Part shown: piece after piece, positions 57,854-64,000 of the stretch
Layout of the letters: every line of letters starts with the position of its first letter
Position numbering within the stretch: the first letter of the stretch is position 1
Assembly: GCA_032622095.1 (NCBI GenBank)
Contig: CP136061.1
Location: forward strand, 133,691,587 to 133,755,586
DNA length: 64,000 nt
Origin: Siphonodentalium dalli
Taxonomy: Eukaryota; Mollusca; Scaphopoda; Gadilida; Siphonodentaliidae
Direction: 5' to 3'
The notes under the pieces: generated by a model
Database searches by the model: none
Seen by the model: only the letters and a program-made list of their open reading frames with translations
Told to the model about the DNA's origin: nothing
Translations under genes and position numbers: made by a program

Positions 57854-59105
57854 TCTATACTATATATTTTGAGACTTCGTATATGTGTGTGTGTGTGTGT
57901 ACTTCATAGAATCCAAAACGCGTGTAAAGATTGAGCTCAAACTTCCTATGTAAGTGTCAAATCACACCGACACGACCGTGGTCGCGGTTTAGAGAAGCTC
58001 AGAGCACCCGTTCTCCAATCTCAAATCACCGCAAAGGCACGGCGGGGGTTAATCAAGTGATTATTTAATGAGCGTTTGTTTTTGACGCATCTCTATAAAG
58101 AGCGTCTGTTTCCCATTCAACGTTATTCGCATCTGCAGAGTTATACGGGAACGCAAACGTTATCGCTCGAAATTTATTCCCTGCGAGCACGGATGGCGCG
58201 CTTTGTTTTTACAGTATATACCGAAATCATCCCAGATAATCACGAATATAGCATCAGATTTCTCCCCAGATATACCGTTATAAAGCTACTGGAATCTGCC
58301 AATCTACGGGAAATTCCAGGGAATGCCGATTGAGCTCAAACTTGCTACCTACGGGAAGTGTCATATATATGAGTGTGTCCTTTATAGACTCTAACCGATT
58401 GAGCTCAAACTTGCTAAATAAGAAAATAGCCCCCAAGCCGTAAATATCAACAACAACGATATTACTAAATACACGTTTTCGGCAATGTGAGAGTTTTCGG
58501 GGAGCCGTGATGCCAACAACAACAACGACCCTCATAGAATCGAAAACGCGTGTAGGAACGGGCATCCCCACGGCAATGTCGGCAAATATATATGAGTGTG
58601 TCCTTTAAAGACTCGAACCGATTGAGCTCAAACTTGCTAAATATTTACTGGGAAATTCCAGGCAATGCCGATTGAGCTCAAACTTGCTACCTACGGGAAG
58701 TGTCATATATATGTGTGTGTCCTTTATAGACTCGAACCGATTGAGCTCAAACTTGCTAAATACGGGAAGTGTCATGGACGGGTTCATTGAAAAACCAAAA
58801 AAAATCGGGTAAAATTGAAAAACAAAATTAAAAAGGCACAATTAACTCCTTGAAAAACCTAAACAAAATCGGGTAAAATTTAAAAACAAAAAATTCAATT
58901 AAAAAATTAAAAAAGCACAATTAACTCATTGAAAAACAAAATAATTAACTCATTGAAAAACAAAAAATTAAATTAAAATTGTCATGTTTCTGACTATTGC
59001 CGAAATTTGCTGCAAATGCAGCACAAGTGTCTCGGAACCTGTTGCAATTGCTTTTTCGAACAAAGCCATGGGACGAATGCCGCCAGTGGCGGGCTAACCT
59101 GCTAG
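57854..59105 (+). mobile_element. Helitron unit 2 (1252 bp)
   Basis: It starts TCTATACTATATATTTTG with no base between it and the CTAG of unit 1. It ends CCGCCAGTGGCGG, GCTAACCTG, CTAG. The first 450 bp match unit 1 closely. The later part has three repeats of ATTGAGCTCAAACTTGCTA, with (C/G)GGGAAGTGTCATATATATG following two of them. Confidence 0.88.
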
Positions 59106-60047
59106 TCTTCTTCTTCTCTTCTATATATTTTGAGAACTCCTTGTATTCGAGAGATAGCCCACACCCTCCGGACCTCAATGATATGATCGTGAATGAGTAT
59201 TGATATACCCCACTAAACTTTGACAAACACCAGTAATGGTGTGTAGATCATTTACATATCTCTCCTATATATTTTAATACAATCTATCTAATTTACATAT
59301 CTCTCTTATATATTTATGTTTGTGTGTGTGTTGTACTTCATACAAATCTACGATTCTCGACCGATCCGGACGAAACTTGGTACGTGTGTGTAGTTTGACC
59401 AGGCGGTGGTCGTTGTCATATTGGCGAGTCCATGCGACGCCCGTGCAGCGCATGCGCAGACGAGATCTCGGAAACGGGTTGAGCTATCGACTTGAAATTT
59501 GCTATGTGAATGTATCTTGCGCCGGGTACAAATTTTATCGGGTCGCCGAGTCCGTGCGACGCCCGTGCAGCGCATGCGCAGACGAGATCTCGGAAACGGG
59601 TGGAGCTACCGACTTGAAATTTGCTATGTGAATGTATCTTACGCCGGGTACAAATTTTATCGGGTCGCCGAGTCCGTGCGACGCCCGTGCAGCGCATGCG
59701 CAGACGAGATCTCGGAAACGGGTGGAGCTACCGACTTGAAATTTGCTATGTGAATGTATCTTGCGCCGGGTACAAATGTTATCGGGTCGCCGATCCCGTG
59801 CGACGCCCGTGCAGCGCATGTGCAGACGAGATCTCGGAAACGGGTGGAGCTATCGACTTGAAATTTGGCATGTGAATGTATCTTGCGCCGGGTACAAATT
59901 TTCTTGCGCAGACCAGATCTCGGAAACTGGTGGAGCTACCGGGTACAAATTTTTCTTATTGAAACGCGTGGAGCTAAAAATTCAAAAAAAAAATATATAA
60001 AAATGTCATGTTTCGGACAAGCCGCCGGTGGCGGGCTAACCTGCTAG
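59106..60047 (+). mobile_element. Helitron unit 3 (different 5' family, 122-bp internal repeats)
   Basis: It follows the CTAG of unit 2 but its 5' part is unlike the others: TCTTC repeats, TCTTCTATATATTTTGAGAA, and further TC-starting TCTCTCTTATATATTTATG at about 59299. The 3' end is CCGCCGGTGGCGG, GCTAACCTG, CTAG. The interior is dominated by a 122-bp tandem repeat, and the unit may combine ends of two Helitron subfamilies. Confidence 0.78.
59436..59930. repeat. 122-bp tandem repeat, about 4 copies
   Basis: GACGCCCGTGCAGCGCATGC recurs at 59436, 59558, 59680 and about 59802, exactly 122 bp apart. Each unit includes GAGATCTCGGAAACGGGTGG and ACTTGAAATTTGCTATGTGA. The frames it opens on both strands shift from copy to copy because 122 is not a multiple of three, which argues against coding. 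Confidence 0.9.
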
Positions 60048-61073
60048 TACTATATATTTTGAGACTTCGTATATATGTGTGTGTGTGTGTACTTCATAGA
60101 ATCCAAAACGCGTGTACAGATTGAGATCAAACTTCGTATGTAAGTGTAAAATCACACCGACACCGCCGTAGTCGTGTTTTCGAGAAGCTCTGAGCACCCT
60201 TTATCCACTCCCAAATCACCGCAAAGGCACGGCGGGGGTTAAGGCAACAACGCTCTTTATCTATACCTTATACGGAGGTTTTAACAATTAACGCTCTTTA
60301 TTGCAATGGACGTGGCTAAACGATACCCCATGCGTCCGATGCGGATTCCAATGGACGTGGCTAAACGACTGACCCCATGCGTCCGAAATACGGATGCGGA
60401 CGAAATGCAACTAAAAAGGCAGAATTGATCTAAGAGCTCGAAATATTATGCAGAGGGATTTCACGACGGGATTAATTGACTGTCCGCTCTGAAGTTTAGG
60501 ACGGGGAGGACGGGTACCATGAATTAACTCATTGAAAAACATAGAATGCGTTATCTCGCAAACGGGTGGAGCTATCGACTTGAAATTTGCTATGTGAATG
60601 TATCTTGCCCCGGATACAAATTTTATCGGGTGGCCGAGTCCGTGCGACGCCAGCTTCGCGCATGCGCAGACAAGATCTCGGAAACCGGTGGAGCTATCGA
60701 CTTGAAATTTGGTATGTGAATGTATCTTGCCCCGGGTACGAATTTTATCGGGTCGCCGAGCCCCTGCGACGCAAGCTTCGCGCATGCGCAGACCAGATGT
60801 CGGAAACGGGTGGAGCTATCGACTTGAAATTTGGTTAAATTAAAAAAATGTCATGTTTCTGAAACAAAGCCATGAGACGAATGCCGCCAGTGGCGGGCTA
60901 ACAAGCCCGTGCGACGCCAGCTTCGCGCATGCGCAGACCAGATCTCGGAAACGGGTGGGGCTACCGGGTACAATTTTTTCTTATTGAAACGCGTGGAGCT
61001 AAAAAATTAAAAAAAATATATTAAACAAATGTCATGTTTCGGACAAGCCGCCGGTGGCGGGCTAACCTGCTAG
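60048..61073 (+). mobile_element. Helitron unit 4 (1026 bp, 5' end lacks TCTA)
   Basis: It begins TACTATATATTTTGAGACTT directly after CTAG, missing the first four bases of the usual start. It ends CCGCCGGTGGCGG..CTAG at 61073. A second 3' hairpin with GGGCTAAC is present inside at about 60883-60902, cut off before CTAG, so this unit seems to have gained a second 3' end. Confidence 0.83.
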
Positions 61074-61941
61074 TCTATCTATACTATATATTTTGAGACT
61101 TCGTATATATGTGTGTGTGTGTACTTCATAGAATCCAAAACGCGTGTACAGATTGAGATCAAATTTCGTATGTAAGTGTAAAATCACACCGACACCGCCG
61201 TAGTCGTGTTTTCTAGAAGCTCTGAGCACCCTTTATCCACTCCCAAATCACCGCAAAGGCACTTCAGGGGTTAAGGCAATAACGCTCTTTATCTATACCT
61301 TATACGGAGGTTTTAACAATTAACGCTCTTTATTGCAATGGACGTGGATAAACGATACCCCATGCGTCCGATGCGGATTCCAATGGACGTGGCTAAACGA
61401 CTGACCCCATGCGTCCGAAATACGGATGCGGACGAAATTCAACTAAAAAGGCAGAATTGATCTAAGAGCTCGAAATATTATGCAGAGGGATTTCACGACG
61501 GGATTAATTGACTGTCCGCTCTGAAGTTTAGGACGGGGAGGACGGGTACCATGAATTAACTCATTGAAAAACAAAGAATGCGTTATCTCGCAAACGGGTG
61601 GAGCTATCGACTTGAAATTTGCTATGTGAATGTATCTTGCCCCGGATACAAATTTTATCGGGTCGCCGAGTCCGTGCGACGCCAGCTTCGCGCATGCGCA
61701 GACGAGATCTCGGAAACCGGTGGAGCTATCGACTTGAAATTTGGTATGTGAATGTATCTTGCCCCGGGTACGAATTTTATCGGGTCGCCGAGCCCGTGCG
61801 ACGCAAGCTTCGCGCATGCGCAGACCAGATCTCGGAAACGGGTGGAGCTATCGACTTGAAATTTGGTTAAATTAAAAAAATGTCATGTTTCTGAAACAAA
61901 GCCATGAGACGAATGCCGCCAGTGGCGGGCTAACCTGCTAG
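61074..61941 (+). mobile_element. Helitron unit 5 (868 bp)
   Basis: It starts TCTATCTATACTATATATTT and ends CCGCCAGTGGCGG..CTAG at 61941. It is nearly identical to unit 4 over about 800 bp, including CGCTCTTTATCTATACC and GTCCGCTCTGAAGTTTAGGA, up to the inner 3' hairpin of unit 4. The closeness of units 4 and 5 points to recent tandem amplification. Confidence 0.88.
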
Positions 61942-63121
61942 TCTATACTATATATTTTGAGACTTCGTATGTGTGTATGTGTGTACTTCATAGAATCCAA
62001 AACGCGTGTACAGATTGAGATCAAATTTCGTATGTAAGTGTAAAATCCCACCGACACCGCCGTAATCGTGTTTTCGAGAAGCTCTGAGCACCCTTTATCC
62101 ACTCCCAGTCATCGAAATCAGCTCAAACGGCACGGCCGGGGTTAATAACGTCATTATATATATATATGAAGTCAGAGTCTCCAAAGTTATACCGGAACAA
62201 ACACGTGTTTACGTCGTCTTGGGGGTCCACGATGGGAGTCTGACTTCAATGCAATGTTATCGCTCGAAACACGTGTTTACTTCGTGTTGAGGTTCACGAT
62301 GGGAGTCTGACAATTGTTATCGCTCGAAATAGTACATTAGGACGGGAACGGCTGGACAGATTGAGCTCAAACTTCCTATCTAAAGGTAAAATACCACGTA
62401 CGATGTCGTCCACGCGTTTTCCAGAAGCTCCGAGCACCCGTACTCCACTCCCAGTCATAAAAATCAGCTCAAACGACACGGCCGGGGTTAATAACGTCAT
62501 TATATATATATATACGAAGTCAACGTTATTAGCATCTGCATTGAGTGCATTTCCTAGAACGCAACACGTGTTTTACGTCGTCTTGAGGTTCACGATGGGA
62601 GTCATTTCAATGCAATGTTATCGCTCGAAACACGTGTTTACTTCGTGTTGAGGTTCACGATGGGAGTCTGACATTTCAATGCAATGTTATCGCTCGAAAT
62701 ATTATGCAGAAAGGCAGATCTCGGAAACGGGTGGAGCTATCGACCTGAAATTTGCTATGTGAATGTATCTTGCACCGGGTACAAATTTTATCGGGTCGCC
62801 GAGCCCATGCGACGCCCGTGCAGCGCATGCGCAGACGAGATCTCGGAAACGGGTGGAGCTATCGACTTGAAATTTGCTATGTGAATGTATCTTGGGCCGG
62901 GTACAAATTTGATCGGGTCGCCGAGCCCGTGCGACGCCAGCTTCGCGCATGCGCAGACCAGATCTCGGAAACGGGTGGAGCTACCGGGTACAATTTTTTC
63001 TTATTGAAACGCGTGGAGCTAAAAATAAAAAAAAAATATAAACAAATGTCACAATTAACTCATTGAAAAACAAAAAATGTCATGTTTCGGACAAGCCGCC
63101 GGTGGCGGGCTACCCTGCTAG
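61942..63121 (+). mobile_element. Helitron unit 6 (1180 bp)
   Basis: It starts TCTATACTATATATTTTG and ends CCGCCGGTGGCGG, GCTACCCTG, CTAG. The middle has duplicated modules GGTTAATAACGTCATTATAT and CACGTGTTTAC..GAGGTTCACGATGGGAGT. The 3' part repeats the GAGATCTCGGAAACGGGTGG block of unit 3. Confidence 0.88.
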
Positions 63122-64000
63122 TCTATACTATATATTTTGAGACTTCGTATATATGTGTGTGTGTACTTCATAGAATCCAAAACGCGTGTACAGATTGAGC
63201 TCAAACTTCCTATGTAAGTGTCAAATCACACCGACACGACCGTGGTAGCAGTTTAGAAAAGCTCAGAGCACCCGTTCTCCAATCTCAAATCACCGCAAAG
63301 GCACGGCGTGGGTTAATCAAGTGATTATTTAATGAGCGTTTGTTTTTGACGCATCTCTATAAAGAGCGTCTGTTTGCCATTCAACGTTATTTGCATCTGC
63401 AGAGAGATATACGGAACATACATTAAATTTAAAAAACATTTGTTTCTGACCAACCCTGCGAGTACGGATGGCGCGCTTTGTTTTTACAGTATATACTTAT
63501 ATACCGAAATCATCCCAGATAATCACGAATATAGCATCAGATTTCTCCCCAGATATATCGTTATAAAGCTACTGGAATCTGCCAATCTACGGGAAATTCC
63601 AGGGAATGCCGATTGAGCTCATGCAAACTTGCTACCCACGGGAAGTGTCATATATATGAGTGTGTCCTTTATAGACTCGAACCGATTGAGCTCAAACTTG
63701 CTAAATAAGAAAATAGCCCCCAAGCCGTAAATATCAACAACAACGATATTGCTACCTACGGGGAGCAACGTTATTAGCATCTGCAGAATTATGCCGAGAG
63801 AAAGTGCTTTCCTATTTTTAGAACGCAACACATGTTTACGTCGCGTTGGTGATTGAGGTTCACAACGGGGTTAATTGACTGTCCGCTCTTTGCGACGATG
63901 AGGTTCACGGCGGGGACTATTGACCAACACTCACAATTTCGTCTTTTGCATCAGATACCAACACCTCGACCGATCGGGACGAAACTTGGTACGTGAGTGT
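63122..64000 (+). mobile_element. Helitron unit 7 (cut by the window end)
   Basis: It starts TCTATACTATATATTTTG directly after the CTAG of unit 6 and follows units 1 and 2 over the first 550 bp. The 3' end is beyond the window. The last bases (GACCGATCGGGACGAAACTT) match the 5' region of unit 3 at about 59360. Confidence 0.85.

Noticed and set aside
59320-60047. Overlapping open frames with repeated peptides on both strands
   Set aside because: They arise from the 122-bp Helitron-internal repeat, and the frame shifts with every copy.
60411-61870. Near-identical 124- and 83-codon frames in Helitron units 4 and 5
   Set aside because: Conservation reflects duplication of the units; the peptides match no Rep, helicase or other family and overlap on opposite strands.

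Overview
The window is non-coding-dominated, AT-rich animal DNA. It has GT-AG introns, LINE reverse-transcriptase fragments, many palindromic and foldback DNA transposons, minisatellites and Helitron ends. A marine invertebrate (mollusc, brachiopod, cephalochordate or similar) fits this mixture, but the species cannot be fixed from the sequence alone. No bacterial operon, rRNA or tRNA gene was recognised.

One protein-coding gene could be assembled, on the + strand. It spans about 38.7 kb (14917-53666), and every splice phase agrees. It encodes a secreted-then-anchored protein of the MOLO1/TPM-domain family, named after the nematode modulator of levamisole receptor. Exon 1 gives the signal peptide and the start of the domain (14917-15139), exon 2 the Cys-x-Cys-x3-Cys segment (26422-26536), exon 3 is 29218-29338 and exon 4 is 37385-37521. 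Exon 4 ends in phase 2. Three different downstream exons (45727-45877, 50832-51018, 53507-53666) each have an AG acceptor in the matching phase. Each encodes a short Ser/Asp stalk with one Cys, a single transmembrane helix, a Cys-rich tail and a stop. The gene therefore appears to have three mutually exclusive terminal exons, giving proteins of 248, 260 and 251 residues that share one ectodomain but differ in anchor and cytoplasmic tail. This is the main finding.

The introns and flanks are mostly mobile DNA. 0-14.9 kb: a 0.5 kb inverted-repeat element with 13-bp target duplications, a degenerate hAT BED finger, a PIF/Harbinger-like element, a 2.3 kb element with 155-bp inverted ends starting CACAGTG and a 5-bp target duplication, and two abutting minisatellites, one built on an 18-bp palindrome. 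15-29 kb (introns 1-2): a hairpin-rich element and a 7.2 kb foldback-type element (17869-25079) whose long arms carry 82-bp subrepeats. That element encloses a LINE fragment, nested palindromes and a MITE. 29-45 kb (introns 3-4): a PIF/Harbinger-like element with a transposase remnant, a LINE fragment just before exon 4, and several hairpins. 46-56 kb: a foldback element inside the 3' UTR of terminal exon A, a 1.8 kb element with perfect 34-bp inverted ends, and a 42-bp minisatellite downstream of exon C.

From 56736 to the window end there is a head-to-tail array of seven non-autonomous Helitron units. Most junctions read CTAG followed directly by TCTATAC, and each unit ends in a CCGCC-loop-GGCGG hairpin. 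No Rep/helicase coding sequence is present in them.
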